64,000 nt of DNA from Azospirillum sp. TSH58 (GTDB taxonomy: Bacteria > Pseudomonadota > Alphaproteobacteria > Azospirillales > Azospirillaceae): contig NZ_CP022364.1 of the NCBI RefSeq assembly GCF_003119115.1, positions 2,928,001 to 2,992,000 on the forward strand, given 5' to 3'. The notes beneath the pieces are model-generated. The model saw nothing but the letters and a program-made list of their open reading frames with translations. It was not told the origin of the DNA and ran no database searches. Below, piece after piece: positions 54,092 to 62,413 of the stretch. The first letter of the stretch is position 1; each line of letters opens with the position of its first letter. The position numbers and the translations under genes were made by a program.

Positions 54092-54870
54092 GCACCAAAT
54101 GTTGTGGTGCTGGCCGATTGGGCGAATCGGCGTATCGGTTACGACTCGGCGGTGGTCGCGGTGTGCGAAGCATGCCGGGGAGGGCCATTGATGGCCGGGT
54201 GAAGCCCCGCAAATGTCTTGTGGATAACTTTTTGCCGGGCTGATGTCCCATGAGACATTGGCGTTTGTCCCATAGGACAACGGCACTTGTCCCGTGAGAC
54301 ATCGGCCAATGTCCCATAGGACAACCGGCTTTGTCCCATAGGACAGATTTTGCGGCGCTGTCTAATGCGATTGGTTCGCACGGGAATGTGGATTGTTTAT
54401 TGTCGCGGCGTGGTTGTGTCCCATGGGACAATGCCCGATGTCCCATAGGACAAGTGCGAATGTCCCATAGGACAAAGCCCATTGTCCCATGGGACGTCAC
54501 ACGGTTGTCCCATGGGAAAACGGCTCCAAGAGAAGAGAAGAGAATCTATTTGGTGGTGGTGGTTGCGCGCGTGCGCGTGCCCATACGTGCGCGTGGGAGA
54601 CCCCCAGCGCTGGCGATTTCGCTTGACCTGCAGCGACGACATCGGCACGAATTTGGAACCCTTGGGGAAGGGTGCCTGGACAGATCCTGAAGCACCCTCG
54701 TCGCTGTTCGTCACTGGTCACAGCACCTGCCCATCGTCCGCCCGCCCGGTTCGTCCGTGGCGGGTTTTGTCGTTCTGGTAACCGCTCGCCCAGGTCGGCG
54801 ACGTAACCCCCTCGCTGTTGGCCCTGGTGCCCAGCTCGTCCGCCCTACCGTCTCCGCAGGATCATCGCCC
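54092..54870. other. 779-bp intergenic region with iteron arrays
   Basis: Apart from the repeat arrays (54244-54519), the left 150 bases are featureless. The right part (54520-54870) includes a run of alternating GTGCGCGTGC-type sequence (about 54567-54595) and no credible gene. The region ends at the short gene beginning 54871. Confidence 0.6.
54244..54519. repeat. Two arrays of five 14-bp palindromes TGTCCCATRGGACA at 22-bp pitch
   Basis: Ten sites start at 54244, 54266, 54288, 54310, 54332, then 54417, 54439, 54461, 54483, 54506. Within each array the spacing is 22 or 23 bp, two helical turns, so all sites face the same side of the DNA. Consensus TGTCCCATRGGACA is a perfect dyad; variants affect one or two bases. 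The 71 bases between arrays include a short AT-rich stretch (GGATTGTTTATTGTC). The pattern fits a replication origin, a partition centromere or a multi-operator control site. Confidence 0.9.
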
Positions 54871-55182
54871 ATGCGCCTCTCCGCCGTGGATGCCTTCGCT
54901 CGTCCTGCGCTCCGCTGGAGTGCCGGTGGAGAGCTGCAGCGCTGCATCGGGGTGCTGACGGGGCTGTTTGGGGAGGATGGAGCGCGTGCGATGGCGCTGG
55001 TGGGTGAGGTAGCGCGGAGGGGCGCCGTGGAGTGCCTCGAAAGCGCTAGACGTGTCCGGGTCCTTCCAGGGGCAAAAGACCCGGGGGCAGCACCGGCCCC
55101 ATGTCGCGAGGATTTTCCGGCCCTGGTTTCAATGAAACCGCCGTGTTTCGGAACCCAGAGCCGCGTGAAGAACGGCGTGTAG
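54871..55182 (+). CDS. Short gene running into the cos-like element
   Basis: A 103-residue protein (MRLSAVDAFARPALRWSAGG; VLTGLFGEDGARAMALVGEV) with GC-ending codons. Its last third is encoded by the repeated cos-like element, so that part is unlikely to be functionally important. It may be a real short packaging-region gene. Function is unknown. Confidence 0.45.
   Translation: MRLSAVDAFARPALRWSAGGELQRCIGVLTGLFGEDGARAMALVGEVARRGAVECLESARRVRVLPGAKDPGAAPAPCREDFPALVSMKPPCFGTQSRVKNGV
55054..55139. repeat. cos-like element, copy 1
   Basis: An 86-base element nearly identical to 62516-62602. The core GACCCGGGGGCAGCACC is followed by GCCCCATGTCGCGAGG and ATTTTCCGGCCCTGG. It resembles the left end of lambda (GGGCGGCGACCT...AAAATTTTCCGG). 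It is followed by four GTTTCC sites (55230, 55246, 55277, 55314), like lambda cosB R sites. It lies 1.4 kb upstream of the terminase genes, which fits a cohesive-end site. Confidence 0.7.
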
Positions 55183-55409
55183 CCATTTGGCAACAGTGAC
55201 TAATCCGCCACTGAGCCCACACCGCCAGAGTTTCCAGCCCTTCCAGTTTCCACCCGTCTGCAGCCACGGGCGGCGAGTTTCCCGGCAGCCACCGGGAAGG
55301 ACGCGACCGAACGGTTTCCCGATCTTCATCGGGTCCGGCGGTCGCCTTTGCGTGACCCCCTGACCGCGTCCGGGGCGTGGCTGCGCCGGACCCGATGGAG
55401 ACCATTCGC

Positions 55410-55724
55410 ATGACGATCCGTCCCGACACCGACGACCTCATCGGCTTCTTGAACGGCCTGCTCGACCATGACCGTTACGCGGTGCAGGAACTGATGGGCA
55501 TTCGCGTCGCCTGCAACGAAGCGATGGCGAACCACCCGACCGTCCAAGTCGCTGCGCACCCGCACCCGCATGTGCCCCCCGGACAGTTTCGCACCGGCAT
55601 TCTGGGAATCCTGAACGGGTACGCCGGTGTGTTCGACAACGGGCCGCGCGCCGGTTGGGGTCCGATTACCGCGGTGTACGAGGACGGGCGTTTGGTGCGG
55701 TTCGAGCGGACGGTGGAGGGCTGA
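55410..55724 (+). CDS. Hypothetical phage protein
   Basis: A 104-residue protein (MTIRPDTDDLIGFLNGLLDH; YAVQELMGIRVACNEAMANH) with a conserved-looking VYEDGRLVRFERTVEG end. The ATG at 55410 has a GGAG site; 55395 is possible. It is between cos and terminase. No family is recognised. Confidence 0.65.
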   Translation: MTIRPDTDDLIGFLNGLLDHDRYAVQELMGIRVACNEAMANHPTVQVAAHPHPHVPPGQFRTGILGILNGYAGVFDNGPRAGWGPITAVYEDGRLVRFERTVEG

Positions 55725-55727
55725 ACC

Positions 55728-56258
55728 ATGTCCACCTCCGAATTCACCCACAGCTTCTTCGGGCACCCCGTGATGGCGGTGCTGAACCTGCTTGGCCTGC
55801 GCCGGGCTGCCGCCTGGGTGCATGACGTCGCCCTGCCAGTTCCGGTCGAGCCCGTCGCCGAGCCGACCGCCGAACAGCACCCCACCATCTTCGCCTGCCA
55901 GATCCTCGACCTTCAGGACGGGCGGGGCACGCTTCGCCTGGAGTGGCAGGAGCCGACCGGAAGCGGTGGCGGCGCTTTCGCACGGTCCATCAGCGACGCG
56001 ATGGGAACGGCCAAGGAAATGGCCATGCTGCTGAGCGGTGAGCGTGAGGAGGAGCCCATCATCCCGGTCGAGACCTGCGAAGCCTGGGTCGAGCGCGAGT
56101 GGTTCTGGTGGGTGGTGAAATACCGGCGCAAGCCCGGCGCGGTCGACGTCACTATGGCTGCCCGCTTTCCGCTTCGCTCGTCGGCGCTGGCTGTGGCGGC
56201 GGCGGTCAAGACGACTCACCGCGATGGGGTCGAGCTTGGGATCGGGTGCGCAAAATGA
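55728..56258 (+). CDS. Hypothetical phage protein
   Basis: A 176-residue protein (MSTSEFTHSFFGHPVMAVLN; CEAWVEREWFWWVVKYRRKP). The middle looks beta-rich. It overlaps the next gene by four bases. No family is recognised. Confidence 0.6.
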   Translation: MSTSEFTHSFFGHPVMAVLNLLGLRRAAAWVHDVALPVPVEPVAEPTAEQHPTIFACQILDLQDGRGTLRLEWQEPTGSGGGAFARSISDAMGTAKEMAMLLSGEREEEPIIPVETCEAWVEREWFWWVVKYRRKPGAVDVTMAARFPLRSSALAVAAAVKTTHRDGVELGIGCAK

Positions 56259-56563
56259 CCGCCTTCCCTCCGATGCCCTCCCTCCCGCCCATCGTCATGC
56301 AGGAGCTGCGGCGCGAAGCGCTGAAGGCCGCCCTGCAGTTGGACGGCCTGCCGGACAAGAGCCTGGGCACCGTCATGAATGCGGCGAAGGTGGTGGAGGG
56401 CTTCATCCTCTTCGGCGATGCCGAGCATGCATGGCGTCACGCCGGCTTCCGCAGCGTGGCTGACGCCATCGCCGCTGAACGTGCTGCTGGGCGGGCGGCA
56501 ACCCCCGATGATGTCGCGGCCTTGCTTCCGGCTAATGTCGCAACGCTGCGCCCGAAGGGCTGA
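56255..56563 (+). CDS. Hypothetical phage protein upstream of terminase
   Basis: A 102-residue helical protein from the ATG at 56255 (LPPIVMQELRREALKAALQL; GTVMNAAKVVEGFILFGDAE). The position just before the terminase small subunit is often taken by small DNA-packaging accessory proteins. No family is recognised. Confidence 0.6.
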   Translation: MTAFPPMPSLPPIVMQELRREALKAALQLDGLPDKSLGTVMNAAKVVEGFILFGDAEHAWRHAGFRSVADAIAAERAAGRAATPDDVAALLPANVATLRPKG

Positions 56564-56575
56564 TCGGTTTCACCC

Positions 56576-57286
56576 ATGGCCCGCGAACGGCCCCAGACCA
56601 GCGCGAAGGAGTTCATCGACCGCTTCAACTCGCTGGGGATCGTCGGTGACGATGATCTGCCGGTGACGGTGACGAAGGGCACCGTGTCCAAGCTGGTCAA
56701 CGGGCAGGAGATGCCGCTGCTCGGCGTCACCTTCACCGCCACCATGCGCTGGCTGGCGGACAACACGGACCCGACGAAGCCGAAGTCGAAGCTGGGCACC
56801 GCGGCGCAACGGTGGTTGAGCGGGCAGGGAGCAGCACCAATCCCGCCGATCCCGAAGGCTCCGGGAGAGACGCCGGCGCGTCAGGCCGAAAAGCAGCCGA
56901 CCGTGGCGGTGCTGCCGATGGAGGAAGGCATTTCGGCCGGCGGCCGGAACTCAACGGTATCCGAGTCCCGGCGCGAAAAAGAACGGCTCGACGTCGAGCT
57001 GAAGAAGCGCGAACTGGCGAAGCACGACCGCGAGCACATTCCGCGGGCGGAAGTGGAGGTGGCGGTGGATGCCGCTATCACCGAATTCCGCGGCCAGTTC
57101 GAGGGGTTCGCTGGGCTGCTGGCCCGTCAGGTCGCTGGCAAGACCGATACCGAGGCCTACACCCTTATCCAGGCTGAGGTTCGCCGGCTGCTGGAGCGGT
57201 TGAGCACGAACCTGCGGAAGGCCGCGATCGGGCTCGTCGATGAGCTGCACGACGGTGGGGCCGTCGATGAACCGGAAGGCGAGTGA
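56576..57286 (+). CDS. Terminase small subunit (Nu1-like)
   Basis: A 236-residue protein with an N-terminal DNA-binding region (SAKEFIDRFNSLGIVGDDDL, TVTKGTVSKLVNG), a Pro-rich linker and a helical RREKERLDVELKKRELAKHD block typical of lambda Nu1-type small terminases. It would recognise the cos site and hand the DNA to the large subunit, whose gene overlaps it by 20 bases. Confidence 0.88.
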   Translation: MARERPQTSAKEFIDRFNSLGIVGDDDLPVTVTKGTVSKLVNGQEMPLLGVTFTATMRWLADNTDPTKPKSKLGTAAQRWLSGQGAAPIPPIPKAPGETPARQAEKQPTVAVLPMEEGISAGGRNSTVSESRREKERLDVELKKRELAKHDREHIPRAEVEVAVDAAITEFRGQFEGFAGLLARQVAGKTDTEAYTLIQAEVRRLLERLSTNLRKAAIGLVDELHDGGAVDEPEGE

Positions 57287-59291
57287 CCTTCTCAACCGGA
57301 TGGCGGCGGCTCTCGATCCGCCTCCGGAGATGGAGCCCGACGAGTGGGCCGAGGAGAACATCGTCCTTCCCAAGAAGGAGGGGATGCCCGGCCCTTACCG
57401 CATGGCCCACACGCCGCAGTTCATCCCGTTTGTGCGCGCGTTTTGGGACCCGCGGTGGCGCCGCATCGTCTTCGTCTGCGGCGCCCAGGAGGGGAAGTCC
57501 CGAGCCGTCCAGGCGGTGATCGGCAAGAAGCTGGACCATGAGCCGGCGCCGGTCATCTACTACGGCCCGACCAAGACCTTCGTCGAGCGCACCATCGAGC
57601 CGCGCATCGTCGAGATGCTGAACTCCTCCAAGAGCCTGAAGGGTAAGACCCTCTGGGGGAAGAAGCAGAAGAAGACGCTGAAGGTGGTCAGCGGCGCGCC
57701 GCTGATCCTCAGTTGGGCGAGTTCCGGTTCCGAGCTTGCTGGTCAGGAAGCCGCGTTGGTCTTCATCGACGAACGTGACCGCCTGGCCGACGATATCGAC
57801 GGCGAGGGCGATCCGGTCGAGCAGGGTGAGGCGCGTATCGGCTCCTACGCCAACGGCAAGATCGGGATCATCTCGACGCCAAAGACGGGCGTCATTTGGA
57901 AGGAGCGGCATCCCGAAACGGGGTTGGAGCATTGGGCAATCGCCGACCTAAAGAAGGTCAACAGCCCGATCATCAAGCTCTGGTGGGAAGGTTCGCGCCA
58001 TGAAATGGCGTGGCCCTGCCCAGAATGCGGCGACTACTTCATCCCGCACTCTGGGCTGCTGGATTGGGACGGAAAGGCTGACGGCACGGCGACGTCCGCT
58101 CAGGCGGCCCGCACGGTCAAGATGATCTGCGGATGCTGCGGGGTGCCGATAGCCGAGACGCACAAGGAGTGGATGTGCGATCGCATGATGCCGGTCGCGC
58201 CGGGGCAGCGGGTGGAGCCGGATGGAACGGTGGTGGGGCCTGACCCCGACACCGATTGCTTCTCGATCTGGTCCAACGGGCTGATGTCCAAGTTCAAGTC
58301 CTGGGCCAAGCTGGTTCGTCGGTGGCTGTCCGCCCTGGCGTCCGGTGAGCCTGGGAAGGTGCAGGGCGTCGTCAACACGGGCTTTGGCGAACTGCACGCC
58401 GTCTCAGGCGACGCCCCGAAGCACTCGGCGGTCACGGACTGCAAGCTGCCCTACAAGCGGGGGCAGGTGCCCTACGGCGTCCAGCGGGTGGTTCTGACGG
58501 TCGACGTGCAGAAGCGCGGCGTCTATTGGGTGATGCGCGGCTGGGGCGCTCGGCGGGAGTCCTGGCTGATCGACTACGGCTATCTGCCGGGCGAGACGGA
58601 CGGCGCCGAGGTCTGGGACGACCTGGAAGGGATCGTCCGAGCAGCGCTGCCCGGCAACACCGGCGTCAACCTGCTGCTGATCGACTCCGGCTACCGGCCC
58701 GGCAAGCCGGCGGTGGTGCCGGAAAATGCCGTCTACGATTTCTGCCGGCGGTTCAGCCGCTCGTTCGCCCGGCCCATCAAGGGCGAGCGGTACCTGACCG
58801 GCAACAAGTGGTTCACCACCGCGGATAACGACGTTGACAGCCGGGGCAGGGTGCGGAAGTCCGCCGGCCTGATCCTGCACCGCCTGAACACGCATGAGTT
58901 CAAGAGCCGCGTGTTCGAGAAGATCACGCGGCGCAAGGAACTGGCTGGCGGCTGGCATGTGCCGGAGGACGTCGACGACGTCTATGCCAAGCAGATCGTG
59001 TCGGAGACCTGCCGGTGGGTGGGCGGCAAGCCGATCTGGGACGAGCTGGGCGCCAATCACTATCTCGACGCCGAGATGATGCAAGAGGCGGCGGCGGAGA
59101 TCCTGAAGTTCCGCCTGCTGCCGCCGCTGCCGCCCGCGCCGGATGGGGCCGAAACCGATGAGGGCGCAGACGTCGAACAGCCGACCAGCGTGCCCCTGGT
59201 GGAAAGCGTCCAGCAGATCGTCGCTCCGCCGTCCGCTCCGAAGATCCGCCCGAGTTCCTGGCGCACCCCGAACATGAGGCCACGCCGATGA
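57267..59291 (+). CDS. Terminase large subunit (GpA family)
   Basis: A 674-residue GpA-type terminase with the ATPase in the N-terminal half: a Walker A-like motif CGAQEGKS and a Walker B motif VFIDERDRL. The nuclease domain follows (LTVDVQKRGVYWVMRGWG, LLLIDSGYRPGKPAVVP). Two zinc-binding pairs (CPECGDYF; CGCCGVP) fall between them. It packages DNA into proheads. The start at 57267 agrees with the MNRKASDLLNRMAAAL N-terminus. Confidence 0.96.
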   Translation: MNRKASDLLNRMAAALDPPPEMEPDEWAEENIVLPKKEGMPGPYRMAHTPQFIPFVRAFWDPRWRRIVFVCGAQEGKSRAVQAVIGKKLDHEPAPVIYYGPTKTFVERTIEPRIVEMLNSSKSLKGKTLWGKKQKKTLKVVSGAPLILSWASSGSELAGQEAALVFIDERDRLADDIDGEGDPVEQGEARIGSYANGKIGIISTPKTGVIWKERHPETGLEHWAIADLKKVNSPIIKLWWEGSRHEMAWPCPECGDYFIPHSGLLDWDGKADGTATSAQAARTVKMICGCCGVPIAETHKEWMCDRMMPVAPGQRVEPDGTVVGPDPDTDCFSIWSNGLMSKFKSWAKLVRRWLSALASGEPGKVQGVVNTGFGELHAVSGDAPKHSAVTDCKLPYKRGQVPYGVQRVVLTVDVQKRGVYWVMRGWGARRESWLIDYGYLPGETDGAEVWDDLEGIVRAALPGNTGVNLLLIDSGYRPGKPAVVPENAVYDFCRRFSRSFARPIKGERYLTGNKWFTTADNDVDSRGRVRKSAGLILHRLNTHEFKSRVFEKITRRKELAGGWHVPEDVDDVYAKQIVSETCRWVGGKPIWDELGANHYLDAEMMQEAAAEILKFRLLPPLPPAPDGAETDEGADVEQPTSVPLVESVQQIVAPPSAPKIRPSSWRTPNMRPRR

Positions 59292-59527
59292 GCAGCTTCA
59301 CCCAAGCCGACCTCGATGAAGTCGAGCGGGCCATCTTCAAACTGGCCACCGACCCCCTTGCGCGTCCTATCCGAGTCCGTGGCGCGGACGGGTCCGAGAA
59401 CGAGTTCAGCCGCGTCACTCTGCCGGAACTGCGCGCTCTGCGCGACCAGATCGCGGCGGCGGTGGCTGGCCAGCAGCGCACGAGTTGGCGATGCGCCAAC
59501 GTGGCCCGCTTCAGCCGGGGATTCTGA
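59288..59527 (+). CDS. gpW-like head-tail joining protein
   Basis: A 79-residue protein (MSSFTQADLDEVERAIFKLA; VTLPELRALRDQIAAAVAGQ) with the lambda gpW layout: helix, strand pair and helix. It is located exactly where gpW lies, between terminase and portal. gpW stabilises packaged DNA and helps form the head-tail connector. Confidence 0.8.
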   Translation: MSSFTQADLDEVERAIFKLATDPLARPIRVRGADGSENEFSRVTLPELRALRDQIAAAVAGQQRTSWRCANVARFSRGF

Positions 59528-59530
59528 CGC

Positions 59531-60163
59531 ATGCGTATGAACCCGCTCGACCGCGCGATTGCCTTCGTGTCGCCGCGGGCCGCGCTGCGTCGCGTCCAAG
59601 CCCGGGCCGCGCTGGAGCTGACGGTCCGGACCTACGAAGCGGTGTCGGCGGCACGGGCGAACGGTCGGCGTGCCCCGGCCACCGGGCCGAACTCGGAATT
59701 GCGCGGCGGGGCCTTCCTCCGGCGCTTGTCGCGCGAAGCGGTACGGAACGCCGGCCCGGCCCGGTCGGCGGTGTCGAAGCTGGTGACCAACATCGTTGGC
59801 ACCGGGATCATGCCGCGCGCAGCCACTGGCAATGAGAAGCTGGACAAGGCGCTGAACGACGGCTTTGCGCAGTGGTCGCGCGAATGCCTCGCGGGGACGC
59901 GGGGCGGGAACTTCGTGACGCTCCAGGTGCTGGCCGGCCGCTCGATGGTGGAGGGCGGAGAAACCCTGACGCGCCGCCGGACACGACAGGACCGTGATGG
60001 GCTGTTCGTTCCCGTCCAGGCTGAGCTGATGGAGCCGGATCTACTGGACGAGCAGAAGACTGTCGCGCTCGACAACGGCTACATCTTCCAGGGAGTGGAA
60101 TTTAGCCCGACTGACACCCCGCGGGCCTACTGGCTGTTCGATGCCCACCCAGGCCAACCCTGA
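59531..60163 (+). pseudogene. Portal protein (lambda gpB family), truncated
   Basis: A 210-residue N-terminal fragment of a lambda-family portal (VSPRAALRRVQARAALELTV, NSELRGGAFLRRLSREAVRN, PARSAVSKLVTNIVGTGIMP, TLQVLAGRSMVEGGETLTRR). Portals of this family are usually about 500 residues and their last 300 residues are missing here. It stops at TGA at 60161-60163, directly followed by unrelated sequence with a terminator. A shortened portal should not form the 12-subunit ring, so the structural module is probably defective. Confidence 0.88.
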
Positions 60164-60188
60164 TATTATCGTTTATAAACAATAAGTT

Positions 60189-60221
60189 AGGCCCTCTTGG
60201 ACCCGTCCGGAGGGCCTTTTT
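60189..60221 (+). terminator. Rho-independent terminator after the truncated portal gene
   Basis: AGGCCCTC (60189-60196) pairs with GAGGGCCT (60210-60217) and is followed by a run of Ts. It would end transcription from the head operon at the boundary to the next module. Confidence 0.8.
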
Positions 60222-60282
60222 CACATGCGACAAGGCCATTCGCCAAAAACCAAGGCGATACAAGGCGTTACGGCGCGCCCAC

Positions 60283-60326
60283 GCGACAACGGCGCGACAT
60301 GGACGCGACATGGACGCGACAAGAGA
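60283..60326. repeat. Four tandem 11-bp repeats, GCGACA-based
   Basis: Units start at 60283, 60294, 60305 and 60316, each GCGACANGGNC or close, and a fifth GCGACA sits at 60227. The 11-bp period is one helical turn. They lie upstream of the HTH gene at 60412 and look like operator or initiator sites for a small regulator. Confidence 0.75.
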
Positions 60327-60411
60327 CAGCCCCTCGAACGGGGCATTTTGACCAGGGTTGGGCGCCCGAAATCCGGCCCCTCCCACGCGACCCTCACCAT
60401 GGAGAAGTATC

Positions 60412-60660
60412 ATGAACGCACAGCCGTCCGCTGAGGCGGGCACCCTCGTTTGGGGCTTGGGCAACATCGCCAAGCACCTGGGCATCACGAAGCGGCAGGC
60501 CCATTACCAGCACGAAAAGGGCAACCTGCCGACCTTCAAGCCGCCCGGCACGAACAAGATCGCCGCGCGCCGGGAAAGCCTCGATGAGCTGGTGAAGGGG
60601 TGGGAGGCCGCCGGCCGGACCGACGGCGCCGGCGCTGAGAAGGACCCCGGCCATGAGTGA
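60412..60660 (+). CDS. Small HTH protein (excisionase/AlpA-like)
   Basis: An 82-residue protein with the HTH segment LGNIAKHLGITKRQAHYQHE, a short wing and a Gly/Ala tail. A GGAG site precedes the ATG at 60412. It heads the second early module and may control it through the upstream 11-bp repeats. The specific function is inferred. Confidence 0.75.
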   Translation: MNAQPSAEAGTLVWGLGNIAKHLGITKRQAHYQHEKGNLPTFKPPGTNKIAARRESLDELVKGWEAAGRTDGAGAEKDPGHE

Positions 60661-60967
60661 CCCTCTGGTGCGGGTGTCCGGTCTATCCCTCCTCGATGGG
60701 GAACCGGACGAGCGGGGGCGCCTGCCCCTCGCGTGCCTCGACGTGCTGGTGGGGGGCGTGTGGCTCCACCGCTGCACGCTCGTCCGAGCCGAGGGCGGAG
60801 AGCTGGCCGTCCAGCCGCCCGCGGTCTTCGGCAAGGCGTTTGCCCGGCGAGCGGAGCGGGGAACCGATCATGCGGCCTGGGCAGCGGTCAACGCGGCGGC
60901 GCTGGCCGCTTACCGAACGGCAGGGGGCACGGAGGCCGCCGCGCCCGGCGCCGGGCCGGATGAGTGA
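60653..60967 (+). CDS. Hypothetical protein of the second module
   Basis: A 104-residue protein (MSDPLVRVSGLSLLDGEPDE; ACLDVLVGGVWLHRCTLVRA), beta-rich, with an Ala-rich tail. It overlaps the gene on each side. No family is recognised. Confidence 0.6.
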   Translation: MSDPLVRVSGLSLLDGEPDERGRLPLACLDVLVGGVWLHRCTLVRAEGGELAVQPPAVFGKAFARRAERGTDHAAWAAVNAAALAAYRTAGGTEAAAPGAGPDE

Positions 60968-60978
60968 GTGTCCGTGTC

Positions 60979-61890
60979 ATGACCATGGTGTGGAACACGG
61001 ACCTCAAGAGCACACCGAAGTTCGTGCTGCTTCGGTTGGCAGACTTCGCGGCCGATGATGGCGGGAAGGTTTTCCCTGGTGTGAAACGGGTAGCGAGGGA
61101 CACCGGCCTGTGTCTCCGCGCTGTGCGGGACGCCTACCGTGTGTTGGAGGACTGCGGGGTGCTGGTGATGGTGGCTGCGGAAGATCCCGCAAACCACCTG
61201 CCTAGGGAATACCGGATCGACCTCGACCGCCTCCGTGAGCTTGCCGTTGCGAGTTCGCCGACCGCTGATGAGTTGGACATTCCGACCACACCACCCCCGG
61301 CACCAGATGCCGTACCCCCCGGCATCTCCTGCCTCCCTCCCCGGCACCAGATGCCGCACCCCCCGGCACCAGATGCCGTACCCCCCCGGCACCAGATGCC
61401 GCCAATCCATCATAAAGAACCACCAAGAATCCAGAATCAGACTCTATCGCTCGACCTGGGGGGCGAAGAGGCGCGACTGCCGCCCCCTGAACCGGACATC
61501 GAGGCCGCGTTCGCCGAGTGGTGGGCCGCCGTCCCACGCAAGGTGGCGAAAGGGGCGGCGTTGCGCGCCTACCGATCCGCCCTGAAGCACGCCACGCCCG
61601 CCGACCTCCTGGCCGGCATCCGCCGCTATGCGGACGAGGTGCGGGGGCGGGAGGAGCGCTTCATCGCACACCCTGCAACGTGGCTGAACGGCCAGCGCTG
61701 GCTTGATGAGCCGGGCCGGCAAGGAGTCGACCATGCCCAACGTGACCAAGCTTCCCGCCCCATCAGGAACGGGTTCGTCGCCGTCGCTCTCGAAGAGGCT
61801 GAGCGACGCCACCAAGACGCCCCAAACGATCCTGCCCGATGGGACGGCCCAACCCTCGACTTGGACCCTGCCGGAGACGGTGGCGCCTGA
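60979..61890 (+). CDS. O-like phage replication initiator
   Basis: A 303-residue protein from the ATG at 60979 (GTG 60964 is possible). The N-terminal winged-helix (PKFVLLRLADFAADDGGKVF, GVKRVARDTGLCLRAVRDAY) is of the HTH type found in phage replication proteins. A Pro-rich linker (residues about 107-140) is encoded by five 22-bp-pitch iterons. A C-terminal domain follows (AFAEWWAAVPRKVAKGAALR). The layout mirrors lambda O, whose gene carries the origin. Confidence 0.85.
   Translation: MTMVWNTDLKSTPKFVLLRLADFAADDGGKVFPGVKRVARDTGLCLRAVRDAYRVLEDCGVLVMVAAEDPANHLPREYRIDLDRLRELAVASSPTADELDIPTTPPPAPDAVPPGISCLPPRHQMPHPPAPDAVPPRHQMPPIHHKEPPRIQNQTLSLDLGGEEARLPPPEPDIEAAFAEWWAAVPRKVAKGAALRAYRSALKHATPADLLAGIRRYADEVRGREERFIAHPATWLNGQRWLDEPGRQGVDHAQRDQASRPIRNGFVAVALEEAERRHQDAPNDPARWDGPTLDLDPAGDGGA
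61298..61401. repeat. Five iterons inside the O-like gene (candidate origin)
   Basis: CGGCACCAGATGCCG, an imperfect dyad (CGGCA/TGCCG), begins at 61298, 61342, 61364 and 61387, with a degenerate copy at 61320, so the pitch is 22, 22, 22 and 23 bp. The repeats encode the Pro-rich linker in alternating phases. An A/T-rich stretch follows at about 61404-61450, like the unwinding region of the lambda origin. Confidence 0.85.
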
Positions 61891-62413
61891 CCTGCAGCGG
61901 GAGGCCGCAGCGGCGTTGCCGGCGCTGGCCGAGTGGATGGGGCCGGCGGACGAGGACACCGTGCGCCGCTGGCTGGCGGACCTGGGCGTTCTGGTTGCCG
62001 GGACGATGGGCGTGGAGGAGGCGCGGGCCAAGCTGGCGGCCTACTCCCGCCTGTTGGCCGACGATTACCCGCGTCTCGCGTTCACGGAACGCACGCTGAT
62101 CGCCGCGGGCCGCCGGTTCAACACGTACTTCCCGACGTTCGGGAAGGTCGCGGAGTTCTTGGACGAGCTGGCGGTGGAACTGCGCACGAAGGTCAACCGC
62201 GTGCAGGCCCTGGCCGTGCCGCCACGCCAGCGCCAGCGGGACGCCGAGGACGAGCCGGTGAGCCTGGAGCAGCGCCAGCGCATGGGCGAGCTGTTCGGCA
62301 TTCTCGGCAAGGCCCTGACCTCCGGGGACTGGAGCGCGGTGGACGCGGAGTGCCAGCGGATCGAGGCGCGCGGGAGCCGAGATGGCGTAGAGCCGCCTGG
62401 GGCGCTGCTGTAG
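61733..62413 (+). CDS. Putative helicase loader of the second module
   Basis: A 226-residue protein from the ATG at 61733, preceded by an AAGGAG site. It has an Ala/Pro-rich N-terminus and a helical core (DDYPRLAFTERTLIAAGRRF, TYFPTFGKVAEFLDELAVEL), parallel to the 46839 protein. It overlaps the O-like gene by 158 bases. Its position corresponds to lambda P. Confidence 0.65.
   Translation: MPNVTKLPAPSGTGSSPSLSKRLSDATKTPQTILPDGTAQPSTWTLPETVAPDLQREAAAALPALAEWMGPADEDTVRRWLADLGVLVAGTMGVEEARAKLAAYSRLLADDYPRLAFTERTLIAAGRRFNTYFPTFGKVAEFLDELAVELRTKVNRVQALAVPPRQRQRDAEDEPVSLEQRQRMGELFGILGKALTSGDWSAVDAECQRIEARGSRDGVEPPGALL

Noticed and set aside
54024..54500. Minus-strand frame through the palindrome arrays with repeating SHGT/WD residues
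   Set aside because: The apparent peptide repeat is only the translation of the 22-bp DNA repeat; phase changes every unit and codon use is not gene-like.
54244..54519. Could the repeated palindromes be a CRISPR array?
   Set aside because: Repeat units are only 14 bases with 8-base gaps, the dyad is perfect and no cas genes are present.
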